Assembly: GCA_017545365.1 (NCBI GenBank)
Contig: JAFWOP010000019.1
Span: 1-64,000, forward strand
DNA: 64,000 nucleotides
Direction: 5' to 3'
Source of the DNA: Bacteroidales bacterium
GTDB lineage: Bacteria > Bacteroidota > Bacteroidia > Bacteroidales > P3
The stretch's first letter is position 1. Each line of letters opens with the position of its first letter. Position numbers and translations under genes: made by a program. Below the pieces are notes generated by a model that saw only the letters and a program-made list of their open reading frames with translations, did not search any database and was not told the DNA's origin. Below are positions 33,728-42,449 of this stretch, piece after piece.

Positions 33728-34919
33728 AGACGGCACTTAAAGAGAGACGTAAGTTGCCCACAGGCTCATCATATCCGGCATGGGTGTATTCTGCCTCACC
33801 TACGAAGGAGAGCCCCTTTTGGGTGGTGTATGTGAGACGGGGTTGGATGCGCCAGAGGTAGTCAAGGTCGTAGCCACGACCGAAGACAGTGGGAGGACCA
33901 TAGATGGCTGGCATAGGGTCTTCATCCATGTGTTGGGCATAACCCATGAAAAGGCCGGGGCGCCAGTGTCCGTGGTTGCGCTCAATGTCGAGCCAAACGG
34001 TGTTGAAATGCCAGTCGCGGAAGTCCACAAGGTTACCGCCTACACTCTGATACATCAGGTAGCCGCCCAATGAGCATCCCTCATATAGGCTGTTGTTGAG
34101 CAGGGTCTGAGCCTTGACGGTAAAGCCGTCGAAACGGTAGCTGCCAAAGATGGAATAACTCCATGACTGGTGTAGCTGTTGTGGCGAAGCCGTGCCGACA
34201 GTGTTCACCACCGGCTGGATGCTCTTGAGGTTGGCAGCGGCACCAACAAAGAAGTTGCCTTTGTGGTAACGCAGCTGTGCGTTGAGTTCGGGCAATAGGC
34301 TATGGCGGACAAACAGCGTGGAAGATGTGGGTGTCCCATTCAGCAGCCCCTGACTCATATTGTCCAACTGCCATTGCGCTACAACCACCGCCTCCAGCCC
34401 ATCAAGACTATAGGTGTACCGTACCTGCGGCTGGCGGGCATAGCAATGGAAAGGAGCACCCATGTTGAGAGGGTTGGTCATGGGCATAATCTCATGCATT
34501 ACCATGGCATACCAGTATTGTCCCGCAAGGAGTTTGTGACGGCCCCAGTCAAGGGTAAAGTAGGCGTGTCTCAATCGCAAGTTGTTAATTGTAGCATTGG
34601 TGGCGCCAGTAAAGTCTCCTTCCACAAAAGCCGAAGTCTTTGCACCTAGCATTTCAGGTCCTGTAATTTTTACATTCAGCCTAGCGGTGATGGCCAGCAT
34701 GTCGGACAGCCATCCGTCGTTGACGTCGTTGCCTTGGTTGTCGCGCACGATAGGCTTGGGAAAGAAAAGCATCATGTCTTCCCGCCCCCCGACAACGCTG
34801 CGGCTGTCGGCATAATAGTGAGGGTTGACAAAGCCGTGGAAGTCGAAGTGAAAGCCCTCTTGGGCCTCTAGGCGCACTAGAGATACTAGCGTTACTATAA
34901 ATACAAGCGTTCTCTTCAT
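33717..34919 (-). CDS. Outer-membrane porin-like beta-barrel protein
   Basis: 400 residues. A signal peptide (MKRTLVFIVTLVSLVRLEAQ) is followed by FHFDFHGFVNPHYYADSRS, typical of DcaP/porin-like strands in Bacteroidetes. Amphipathic strands run to the end and finish with LRLSLSAVYAF, a C-terminal aromatic as outer-membrane barrels require. It probably forms a channel. The substrate is unknown. It overlaps its upstream neighbour by four bases and the phosphatase gene by 11. Confidence 0.78.
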   Translation of the reverse strand: MKRTLVFIVTLVSLVRLEAQEGFHFDFHGFVNPHYYADSRSVVGGREDMMLFFPKPIVRDNQGNDVNDGWLSDMLAITARLNVKITGPEMLGAKTSAFVEGDFTGATNATINNLRLRHAYFTLDWGRHKLLAGQYWYAMVMHEIMPMTNPLNMGAPFHCYARQPQVRYTYSLDGLEAVVVAQWQLDNMSQGLLNGTPTSSTLFVRHSLLPELNAQLRYHKGNFFVGAAANLKSIQPVVNTVGTASPQQLHQSWSYSIFGSYRFDGFTVKAQTLLNNSLYEGCSLGGYLMYQSVGGNLVDFRDWHFNTVWLDIERNHGHWRPGLFMGYAQHMDEDPMPAIYGPPTVFGRGYDLDYLWRIQPRLTYTTQKGLSFVGEAEYTHAGYDEPVGNLRLSLSAVYAF

Positions 34920-35641
34920 TGCTTGCTTCCTCCTGCCAAGGCTAAGATGAGACCCAGTGCCACGCCCAGCAGAGCGGCAAACAGCACCTGGAAGGTTGGG
35001 GGCAGGATGAAGGTGATGGTGTGTGCCGGGAACCAGAAGAGCGGTATCGTCTTCTTAAACACCACGTTCCACTGTACGTCCCAGTTAATCTTGCTGGCAA
35101 AAATCTCGCGCATCTTGAGGGGCTTGAGCAGCCCTCTCACCGTGCCACCATTCTCCAATATGTGGATGTCGGTGCATTTGTGGAAGGTCATCATCACTGG
35201 TGCGAAGATGGTGTTCATCAGTACGCTGACAGCGAAGGCGATGCCCACTTTGCCCCAAGTCAGTTCGGTGGCCTTGAAGATGCCCACGTAGGCAGGCACA
35301 TGTCCCGTGTAGCCCTTCAGCGCGTCGGCCACTGTGCCAAGGAACGTGGGCACGCCACTCTTGAAGATAACCATCGCCATAGCGATGCACATGCCAAGGA
35401 ATCCCCATACCATCACCCGGGGCAGCACACCGAAGCCTTTCTTGTTGTATACGCCTTCGCGGATGCGCAATGCCAGCATCTCGCCGAAGGTGGCAAGGAT
35501 GGCAAATTTAAAGAACGCCATGATGTAAGGATGCGCCGCCGTGGATGCTTTGAACCACTCAAAGAACCCTGTTGCAGGGATAAAGAACGGGGCCAACACG
35601 ACCACTACGATTAAGATAACTAACCAATCTTGTTTTTTCAT
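34916..35641 (-). CDS. Mpv17/PMP22-like inner-membrane protein
   Basis: 241 residues with about six hydrophobic segments. The segment LFWFPAHTITFILPPTFQVL resembles the W-P-x-Q-x-INF-x-x-VP end motif of Mpv17/PMP22 proteins; MNTIFAPVMMTFHK is another conserved-looking stretch. Function in bacteria is unknown. It is first in a three-gene overlapping unit with the porin-like and PHP genes. Confidence 0.65.
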   Translation of the reverse strand: MKKQDWLVILIVVVVLAPFFIPATGFFEWFKASTAAHPYIMAFFKFAILATFGEMLALRIREGVYNKKGFGVLPRVMVWGFLGMCIAMAMVIFKSGVPTFLGTVADALKGYTGHVPAYVGIFKATELTWGKVGIAFAVSVLMNTIFAPVMMTFHKCTDIHILENGGTVRGLLKPLKMREIFASKINWDVQWNVVFKKTIPLFWFPAHTITFILPPTFQVLFAALLGVALGLILALAGGSKQ

Positions 35642-35667
35642 ATTCTGTGATTTTTGTTATTTGCCAT

Positions 35668-35688
35668 ACTAGTCAGACCAGCATTACT
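35668..35688. repeat. ACTAGTC-type microrepeat
   Basis: ACTAGTCAGACCAG followed by CATTACT, in the gap between the GH3 gene and the Mpv17-like gene. It shares the pattern ACTAGTCxGxCCAG with the inverted repeat in the ABC ATPase gene (56893-56923). Confidence 0.45.
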
Positions 35689-35704
35689 GATATTAATAGA
35701 AAGC

Positions 35705-37828
35705 CTAGTTCGATAAATGATTAATTTTCAATTCCACCAAGTCTTTGTCCGCGCTGCTGAACCCTACTAGCAGCGTAATCTCGCTGCCTGAAGGAATCGG
35801 CACCATTTCTTGTGATTCCTCGTCAAACTGCCTTAGCCAATAGGGGTCTATGTCAATCTCAAACGGTTGTAACTCTCCTTCAGCTACTGTCACACGTTGA
35901 AAACCCACCAGCTGCTTGTGCGGCTCCTGAGTGCCCTCGGCACCCTTGAGGTAGACTTCCACCACCGTACTGCCCCTACCGCCGAATTCACCCGCTCTTG
36001 ACGGTTTCACCATTCTTACTGCCCCACACACCTGGCCGTCTTTCCACCGCACGTCCTCCATCCCATACTTGGCATAACTCAAGCCATAACCGAATGGATA
36101 TAGCGGTTCCTCTGTCATGTAACGATAGGTGCGTCCCGCCATGTCGTAACTCTCAAACGGGGGCAGTTGCTTCGTGCTTTTGTAGAATGTGACGGGCAGC
36201 CGCCCGAAGCCGTCAAAACCTAGCATCGACAATGCCACTCCGTTGCCCATATCCTCTCCTCCATACCAGCACTGCATGATAGCATCGCATTTTAGTGTCT
36301 TTTTATCTAGAGCTATCGCACTGCCGCTGCACAGCAGCAGCACTACAGGTCGATGCTTGCGTTGCAGCTTACGAATCTCCCTACATTGGTCTTCGGGCAG
36401 CTCGATACAGGTGCGGTCGCCTTTGTAGAAACCAGGCATGTCCACCGGCAGTTCCTCCCCTTCCAATTGTGGGTTCAGCCCTCCGGCATACACTATCACG
36501 TCAGCCTCCTTGGGTGTATTCACCAATGTAAAAACACTTCCCAATCCATCCTGAATACTCACCCGATAGTAAGGTGTCCCATTATAATTGCCCAAAGGCA
36601 TCAGCGTGTCGGTCGCATTAGGCCCTGTCAGATATATTTTGGTACCTTCTTCCAGCGGCAAAAGGTCTTTGTTGTTTTTCAATAGCACCAATGTACTCGC
36701 CACCACCCATCCAGGATGGGCATCAGGTGTCCCAATAGTCCCCGTCGGGCTCATCTCCATCACCCGCAACCGCGTACGCAATATGCGGCGTACATGCTTG
36801 TTTATCACTTCCTCGTCGATATAGCCCGAATCTACCGCCGTGCGCAGGGCCGTCAGTCCGCTGCCGCACTCCAAGTCCACCTCGCTGCCGAAGGCATCAG
36901 CAGCCGTCAGTGCTGCGGAGGCATGGGTCTTGTGACGGGGAATGACCGTGTCGCGCTCCCAGCAGTCGTTCAGTGCCCAACAGTCCGTCACCAGCAGACC
37001 GTCGTAGTGCCACTTGTGGCGCAGTATGTCAATCAAAAGTTCCTTGTTGGTGCAGCACGGCTCGCCGTTCAGGCGGTTATAGCCGCACATCACCTGCTGC
37101 ACATCGCTATTCTTGATGATGTATTCAAAGGCGGGCAGGTAGGTAGTCCACAAATCGCGAGGCGACACCCGTGCGTCGAATTCATGCCTCACCCCCTCCG
37201 GCCCGCTATGCACCGCCAGATGTTTCAGACAGGCTGCTGCCGACAGATGCACAGTGTCCAACTTCTCTGTATCCTTAAAAAAATAGTTATGCTGCAATCC
37301 GTTTACACATGCCAATCCCATCCGTGCCGTGAGGAAAGGGTCTTCTCCATAGGTCTCCATGCCGCGTCCCCAGCGCGGGTCGCGGAAGATATTGATGTTG
37401 GGCGTAAAGAAGGTCAGCCCAGTGTAGTCGATAGGCTCCCTGAGCATCTCTGTATTAGTGTCAAGGGCTTCGTAATACTTCAATCGTGCCTCGAATGCCA
37501 CAAGGGCAAACACCTTTTGCACCATCTCCTCGTCGAACGATGCCGCCAAGGCTATCGGCATCGGGAACACCGTTGCCAATCCGTTGCGTCCCACGCCGTG
37601 CAACGCCTCGTTCCACCAGCTGTAGGCAGGCAGACCTAATGAGGGTATGGCAGGATTGCGGTGCTGCATCATCGACAGTTTTTCGTCCAATGTCAGGCGC
37701 GACAACAAGTCTTCCACCCTTTCGTCAATGTTCAGCGTGCTGTCCTGAAAGGGATAGTTCTGCCCCCATAGGAGTGAAAAACTACCGATAAAAAAGGACA
37801 ATATGATGATATACAAATACTTCCTCAT
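35705..37828 (-). CDS. GH3 glycoside hydrolase (beta-xylosidase/beta-glucosidase type)
   Basis: 707 residues with a signal peptide (MRKYLYIIILSFFIGSFSLL). The N-terminal barrel has YSWWNEALHGVGRNG, FFTPNINIFRDPRWGRGMET and CLKHLAVHSGPEGVRH. The nucleophile is Asp282 in LLVTDCWAL. The C-terminal sandwich (LVLLKNNKDLLPL, CWYGGEDMGNGVAL) and a fibronectin-III-like domain end the protein. DCWAL and WNEALHG fit the beta-xylosidase side of GH3. It is somewhat shorter than usual (750-860). ATG 37828 follows a good -7 box; a longer frame upstream is antisense to the next gene. Confidence 0.92.
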   Translation of the reverse strand: MRKYLYIIILSFFIGSFSLLWGQNYPFQDSTLNIDERVEDLLSRLTLDEKLSMMQHRNPAIPSLGLPAYSWWNEALHGVGRNGLATVFPMPIALAASFDEEMVQKVFALVAFEARLKYYEALDTNTEMLREPIDYTGLTFFTPNINIFRDPRWGRGMETYGEDPFLTARMGLACVNGLQHNYFFKDTEKLDTVHLSAAACLKHLAVHSGPEGVRHEFDARVSPRDLWTTYLPAFEYIIKNSDVQQVMCGYNRLNGEPCCTNKELLIDILRHKWHYDGLLVTDCWALNDCWERDTVIPRHKTHASAALTAADAFGSEVDLECGSGLTALRTAVDSGYIDEEVINKHVRRILRTRLRVMEMSPTGTIGTPDAHPGWVVASTLVLLKNNKDLLPLEEGTKIYLTGPNATDTLMPLGNYNGTPYYRVSIQDGLGSVFTLVNTPKEADVIVYAGGLNPQLEGEELPVDMPGFYKGDRTCIELPEDQCREIRKLQRKHRPVVLLLCSGSAIALDKKTLKCDAIMQCWYGGEDMGNGVALSMLGFDGFGRLPVTFYKSTKQLPPFESYDMAGRTYRYMTEEPLYPFGYGLSYAKYGMEDVRWKDGQVCGAVRMVKPSRAGEFGGRGSTVVEVYLKGAEGTQEPHKQLVGFQRVTVAEGELQPFEIDIDPYWLRQFDEESQEMVPIPSGSEITLLVGFSSADKDLVELKINHLSN

Positions 37829-37852
37829 ATTATGCAAAATGTTTACAAGTTG

Positions 37853-37860
37853 CAAATATA
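37853..37860 (-). promoter_or_regulatory. -7 box of the GH3 gene
   Basis: On the minus strand TATATTTG followed by C, 24 bases before the ATG at 37828. Confidence 0.65.
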
Positions 37861-37908
37861 CGAAGAAAAATCGAGAGTGAACGTATATTTGGGTGGAAGT
37901 GTCAAAAG

Positions 37909-37948
37909 AAAAAGGCTGGCCGATGCAACTTGCAGGGTCAGCCTTTTT
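37909..37948 (-). terminator. Terminator after the T9SS cargo gene
   Basis: AAAAAGGCTG (37909-37918) pairs with CAGCCTTTTT (37939-37948). On the minus strand it begins 11 bases after the stop codon and ends in a T run. Confidence 0.75.
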
Positions 37949-37959
37949 GACCAAAAGAA

Positions 37960-39357
37960 TTATTGCACCACCAGGCGTTTTGCAGCGGTGCCGACTGGGG
38001 TGCGTACCAGCACCACGTAGGCCCCTTTCGGCCAGGCGGAGACGTCGAAGGCGGCCGTTCTGGCATCGGATGGTTGGTCGTGGACCTTCTCGCCGCGCAC
38101 GTCGTAGGCCTCCACACGGTCGATGCCGTAGGAGGAGTTTATCAGGACGCTGCCGCTGGCCGGGTTGGGCATCAGCTGCACGTAGCGCGACAGGTCGTCT
38201 TCTGCCTCCGGCACGCCGATGTCGCCATGACCCGTGGTGTCCTGCTCCTCGTGGTGCAGCATGAAGCGAATCGGGCGGCCCCACTCGCTGTAGCGCAGCG
38301 TGTCGTATTCGTGGCACACCGCCCTCACGTAAGCTACCATCTGGGTGTCGGCATACGAGGCATCCGAAAAGACCCACCTGTTGGTGCGCAGCGGCACCAT
38401 CGCGTTGCGGGCCTCGAAGTCATTCTCCGGGCCGTACCACAGCTGGTACTCCGGGTGCAGGCTGTCGTAGTCCCACTGCACGGTCACCGTGTCGGTGTAG
38501 TTGCCCCGTGCGAACAGGCCGCTCACCGCCGGACACTCCGGCGCGTTGGCAAACGACGTGTCCACCACCTCGATGATGGGCAGCACCATCATAAACTGGT
38601 TCGAAGGCTTCCAGTGCCATTGGTACTGTGGTCCACCAGTACCATTTCCATAATGATACATCTTCCACAACGTGGGAAAAAAATGGCATGCTGTGTCATA
38701 AGATGACTGCGAAGGCCTGTATGTTATGTAATAACAACAAGTACTATAATTGACTGTTTCGTGAGTGTAAAGTCCAAGATAAGAAAGATCAGTGCCACCC
38801 ACATAGAACGAATCGAAAACTGTAATAGGCTTGTCGAAATAATAATCGAAAACTTTCCACATATAATATGGGTTGTTGGGAGATATATATTGACGACAGT
38901 CATACCCGGTATGATTGCAATTGGGCAAATTTGGATTAATCAGTTCATGGGCGGTGGGTCTGCCTGCCGTGTCAGTTTCAACCCACTGTACCTGCGCCTT
39001 TAGCTCAAACGTGTCGGGCGATACCTCATACAGAAACAGGGACTGAGGTGTCGCATTCGGGTTGAGGTCTCTTTTTGTCATGGAAATAGTGGCAGAGAGG
39101 CCTACCACCCTCGTGCCGGCAGGGTTGTCAGTATAGTTGTACTGAAGTATGATGTCAGCACATAAAGGACATTTCGACACCCCTGGATATTTTGGACTAC
39201 CATACACTTTGCCATGATTTATATAGTCTGCATTGACCCATGCGTCGTAGTCGAACTGAAAATAGGGCACGTACGAGGTGTCTCTAAACGAGTGCGACTG
39301 CGCAACGACACCTGCCGCCGCCAGCACACATGTCATTATCAAAACTTTCTTTTTCAT
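37960..39357 (-). CDS. Secreted protein with a type IX secretion sorting domain
   Basis: 465 residues. Signal peptide MKKKVLIMTCVLAAAGVVAQ. The last ~80 residues form a T9SS type A sorting domain: LMPNPASGSVLINS, VEAYDVRGEKV, FDVSAWPKGAYVVLVRTPVG and KRLVVQ. The middle contains a fibronectin-III-like stretch (SGLFARGNYTDTVTVQWDYD). The N-terminal half has several cysteines (CPLCADI, YDCRQYI, CCYYITY) and no enzyme motif. It should be exported and anchored to surface A-LPS. It lies 26 bases after the next gene and is probably co-transcribed. Confidence 0.88.
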   Translation of the reverse strand: MKKKVLIMTCVLAAAGVVAQSHSFRDTSYVPYFQFDYDAWVNADYINHGKVYGSPKYPGVSKCPLCADIILQYNYTDNPAGTRVVGLSATISMTKRDLNPNATPQSLFLYEVSPDTFELKAQVQWVETDTAGRPTAHELINPNLPNCNHTGYDCRQYISPNNPYYMWKVFDYYFDKPITVFDSFYVGGTDLSYLGLYTHETVNYSTCCYYITYRPSQSSYDTACHFFPTLWKMYHYGNGTGGPQYQWHWKPSNQFMMVLPIIEVVDTSFANAPECPAVSGLFARGNYTDTVTVQWDYDSLHPEYQLWYGPENDFEARNAMVPLRTNRWVFSDASYADTQMVAYVRAVCHEYDTLRYSEWGRPIRFMLHHEEQDTTGHGDIGVPEAEDDLSRYVQLMPNPASGSVLINSSYGIDRVEAYDVRGEKVHDQPSDARTAAFDVSAWPKGAYVVLVRTPVGTAAKRLVVQ

Positions 39358-39383
39358 CTTATTTGCTTTTTGATGGTTTCACA

Positions 39384-40814
39384 TTAGGGTTCTTTGTCGC
39401 ACAGCAGGTCTCTCACAACATCCTCAACAACGAATGGCTCGTCTCCAGATGGCGAATCTGGCACATTCATATTTGTCGCCATGTTGGGCGTGTCAAATGT
39501 TGTTGTAGATTTTACCCCGTTGATGAAATCCGTAACCCCGCAGCTGAGTGATGTGGTAAGCAGTTCCCTATAAAGCGTCAAAGGCCCGTGGCTTGTATTA
39601 TTTCCAGAGACAATAAAAGCGTCCTGTGTGGTTCTAAAGAAATCCAGGGCATGGAAACCGTAGTTGGGGAGGTATAGGCCCTGATAGGTGCCCGCGAGCG
39701 GGAAGGCGAGGGGGAACTGGTAGACGATGCTCGTCTGGCTGCCCAGCGTCCCGCCGTCGAAGTCGTTCAACACAATCAGCCGCTGTTGCGCGGGGGAATA
39801 GCTGATGTCGCGCATCTTCCATTTTGACCCCGGCTGTCGGACGACCAAGGCATCCAGCCCCTGCCGGAACGTCGCCACCCCGCCCAAGATGTCAAAAGTC
39901 TTCACTGCCAGCCCCTCCTTGGGCGAATCGGTGTAGTGGTATGCCACGGCAAAACTGTCCTTCTCCAACGCCGTCGCCATCACCGCGTCGTCCACCTTCA
40001 AGTCCCAAAACCGCTGCCCGGCAGGGTTTGAATAATAGGGGTATGCAGAAACAAGAGGCGGAGGTGTGGACCACAAAGGTGTAAGGAAATTGCTTTTGGG
40101 AAATATCCGCATAGCCAAAAGGGAGTCGACATTGTTGCGAGCCACTGCCACCACATAGTCCTGCGTGGCGATAATGTCGGTGTAGTCCTCTTTCGCATAT
40201 TTGTTGTACATGATGATGTTACTCCACGCCCCCCCGACAAAGGAGGCAGAGCCGATGCCGATGCGGCTGTCTGTCGGGAAATCCACATAGTTCTTGGCAA
40301 TATATGCCATCTTGGTGCAGCCGCTGCTGTCGTACACCGCCAGCCGTGTGACATCGTAAATCTGATTAATACAAAATCCACCACCTAGAAGCGGGTCATT
40401 GTTGCAGTCGGGCATCGGGGTCTGCAGGGTCACCATCCAGCGGTAATAGCCCGACCCGTTGTAGAAGTCCTGAATGTCAAAACAGGCAAACAGCCCCAGT
40501 GGCTTACCCGTCCGCATAGTGTATCCGACAGCAAACACACTGTCGTGCAGTATGCGGAAGTCGTTCACCGTCACATCCTGCGGCACGGCTATCCTGCGGA
40601 CGGTGGGCATCCCCTCGTCTACCAGCAGGAAGTGCTTGTCCTTAACAGCCTTGTCACAGGCATACACGATGCTGACGTCGTTCTTCCAGTAGCGCACAAT
40701 CGAGGTGTCCGACTCATTCGCTGGAAAATGGCTTACCTGGCTCTGCCCCCTCGCCACACACAATGGCAGCAAGAACAGGAATAACGCAAATACCTTGAAG
40801 TGAATCTGTTTCAT
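39384..40814 (-). CDS. Secreted protein of unknown function, probably beta-propeller-like
   Basis: 476 residues. Signal peptide MKQIHFKVFALFLFLLPLCVARG. Regularly spaced beta-strand blocks suggest propeller blades (SIVYACDKAVKDKHFLLVDE; MRDISYSPAQQRLIVLNDFD; DAFIVSGNNTSHGPL). No T9SS sorting domain is present; it ends in VVEDVVRDLLCDKEP. It begins the unit with the T9SS cargo gene, from a clear promoter divergent to ribF. Family not recognised. Confidence 0.75.
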   Translation of the reverse strand: MKQIHFKVFALFLFLLPLCVARGQSQVSHFPANESDTSIVRYWKNDVSIVYACDKAVKDKHFLLVDEGMPTVRRIAVPQDVTVNDFRILHDSVFAVGYTMRTGKPLGLFACFDIQDFYNGSGYYRWMVTLQTPMPDCNNDPLLGGGFCINQIYDVTRLAVYDSSGCTKMAYIAKNYVDFPTDSRIGIGSASFVGGAWSNIIMYNKYAKEDYTDIIATQDYVVAVARNNVDSLLAMRIFPKSNFLTPLWSTPPPLVSAYPYYSNPAGQRFWDLKVDDAVMATALEKDSFAVAYHYTDSPKEGLAVKTFDILGGVATFRQGLDALVVRQPGSKWKMRDISYSPAQQRLIVLNDFDGGTLGSQTSIVYQFPLAFPLAGTYQGLYLPNYGFHALDFFRTTQDAFIVSGNNTSHGPLTLYRELLTTSLSCGVTDFINGVKSTTTFDTPNMATNMNVPDSPSGDEPFVVEDVVRDLLCDKEP

Positions 40815-40850
40815 GACGAAATGGTTTAAATATTATAGAAATGTATTTTG

Positions 40851-40881
40851 TAAAAATACACATTTTTCCTCAAATACCAAA
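40851..40881 (-). promoter_or_regulatory. Promoter of the secreted-protein pair
   Basis: On the minus strand TTTG (rc of 40878-40881) is followed after 19 bases by TATTTTTA (rc of 40851-40858). Spacing fits the Bacteroidetes -33/-7 pattern; the last base of the -7 box deviates. Confidence 0.6.
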
Positions 40882-40899
40882 CATATCTTACTTTTTTCG

Positions 40900-40907
40900 T
40901 ATCTTTG
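40900..40907 (+). promoter_or_regulatory. -7 box of ribF
   Basis: TATCTTTG followed by C, 19 bases before the ATG at 40927. The divergent promoter lies only about 20 bases away, so the two share upstream DNA. Confidence 0.65.
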
Positions 40908-40926
40908 CATGCCAGATTTGTAGCAG

Positions 40927-41868
40927 ATGAATATTCGCAAATTGATAGATGTTAGTGAGTTACCGTATAATACGGCGGTGACGGTGGGCATGTTCGACGG
41001 TGTCCATATCGGCCACAGGCATATCTTGTCCATGCTGGAGCGGCAGGCTGTGCAGCGGGGGCTGCACCCCGTGGTGGTCACATTCGACTGCCATCCGCGT
41101 CAGGTGCTGAAAGCCGACCAGGCGGCCTCGTTCCGTGTCAACACCAACGAGGAGCGCTATCGGCTGCTAGAGGGATGTGGTGTGCAAGAGGTCGTAGAAG
41201 TGCATTTCACGGCCGAGACAGCGCAACTATCGGCATGTGAGTTTTTCGAGCAGGTGCTTTGCCAGAAGCTTCAGTGCAAAGCTTTGGTGCTGGGCTACGA
41301 CAACATGTTCGGCAACCGGCAGCGCAACGACTTCGACCGTCTGCCAGCCCTGGCCGAGAGCCGTGGCGTGGCACTGGTGGTGGACACCCCGGTCCGTTTC
41401 GGCGGGGTGGAGGTGAGTTCGACCAAGGTGCGCAGTGCCTTGCAGGAAGGCGACGTGCGGCGGGCAGCCGACATGCTGGGCTACAACTACTGCCTCTGGG
41501 GCACCGTGGTAAAAGGTCGGCAGGTGGGGCGTACGCTCGGCTTCCCCACCGCCAATGTCTGCCTGGACGACCGCACCAAGGTGGTGCCAGCCCCCGGCGT
41601 GTATGCCGTGCGGGTGCGTATGCCGGATGACTCGTCTCTGAAGATAGGCATGGCCAACTTCGGCGCGCAACCCACTTTCGGACTCGAAAATACGGTGTTC
41701 GAAGTGAACATCTTCGACTTCGACGGCGACCTCTACGGCAGCCTGCTGCATGTGGAGTTCGTCGACCGCATACGCGATGTGTGCAAATTCGAGGGGGTGG
41801 AACGCTTGGTGCGCCAGCTCAACGACGACCGCACCACCGCCAGGCTTATGTTACAAACCCAAAAATAA
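40927..41868 (+). CDS. ribF: Bifunctional riboflavin kinase/FAD synthetase
   Basis: 313 residues. It converts riboflavin to FMN and then FAD. The N-terminal adenylyltransferase has VGMFDGVHIGHRHILSMLE (~19-37) and VSSTKVRSALQEGD (~162-175). The C-terminal kinase has GRTLGFPTANV (~201-211) and GVYAVRVRMPD. Eight bases separate it from the LRR gene downstream. Confidence 0.95.
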   Translation: MNIRKLIDVSELPYNTAVTVGMFDGVHIGHRHILSMLERQAVQRGLHPVVVTFDCHPRQVLKADQAASFRVNTNEERYRLLEGCGVQEVVEVHFTAETAQLSACEFFEQVLCQKLQCKALVLGYDNMFGNRQRNDFDRLPALAESRGVALVVDTPVRFGGVEVSSTKVRSALQEGDVRRAADMLGYNYCLWGTVVKGRQVGRTLGFPTANVCLDDRTKVVPAPGVYAVRVRMPDDSSLKIGMANFGAQPTFGLENTVFEVNIFDFDGDLYGSLLHVEFVDRIRDVCKFEGVERLVRQLNDDRTTARLMLQTQK

Positions 41869-41876
41869 CCACACCT

Positions 41877-42392
41877 ATGAGCCCCGTTCGCTTCCCCCTT
41901 GCCTCCTTCTGCCTCCTCCTTTTGCTGATACAAGGAGCGAAGGCACAGCCCGGCCGTGTCTACAAGTCGCTTACCGAGGTGACCGACCCTCAGCAGGTAT
42001 ATGTTCTGCAACTGCGGGGCAAACGGCTGAAAACCATTCCCGAAGAGGTGCTGCAAATGGTCAATCTCAAAGAACTGGACCTTCGGGGCAACCGCATTGC
42101 CCTCCTGCCCGACAGCATAGCCCGCCTGCGGCATCTTCAACGGCTGGAGGTGAGCCGCAACCCCTTGATGCAGCTGCCTGCCACCCTTCCCCAACTGAAA
42201 GAGCTGAAGGAACTGGTCCTGTGGTCCACCTACGTCACCGACCTGCCGCCCGGAGTGGAAACCCTCGACGACACCCTGGAACTGCTGGACCTCCGCCACT
42301 GCCCCCTCACCATCGAAAACCAGGAAGCCATCGAACAACAGCTCCCCTCCGTGAAAAAACTATGGGATTTCGCCTGCAACTGCGGCGATTGA
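41877..42392 (+). CDS. Secreted leucine-rich-repeat protein
   Basis: 171 residues. Signal peptide MSPVRFPLASFCLLLLLIQG. Three or four LRR units follow: LKTIPEEVLQMVNLKELDLR, IALLPDSIARLRHLQRLEVS, LMQLPATLPQLKELKELVLW and a degenerate VTDLPPGVETLDDTLELL. LRRs bind proteins; the partner is unknown. It is short and has no sorting domain. ATG 41877 is chosen because the signal peptide starts there. Confidence 0.85.
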   Translation: MSPVRFPLASFCLLLLLIQGAKAQPGRVYKSLTEVTDPQQVYVLQLRGKRLKTIPEEVLQMVNLKELDLRGNRIALLPDSIARLRHLQRLEVSRNPLMQLPATLPQLKELKELVLWSTYVTDLPPGVETLDDTLELLDLRHCPLTIENQEAIEQQLPSVKKLWDFACNCGD

Positions 42393-42449
42393 GCCAAGGA
42401 GGCGACAAGGTGAACGATGCCAAACAACAAATTGTTCTTCCCACATGAT

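Noticed and set aside
37829..38377. N-terminal extension of the GH3 protein by 183 residues
   Set aside because: The extension is antisense to the T9SS cargo gene, precedes the promoter and signal peptide, and crosses a terminator.
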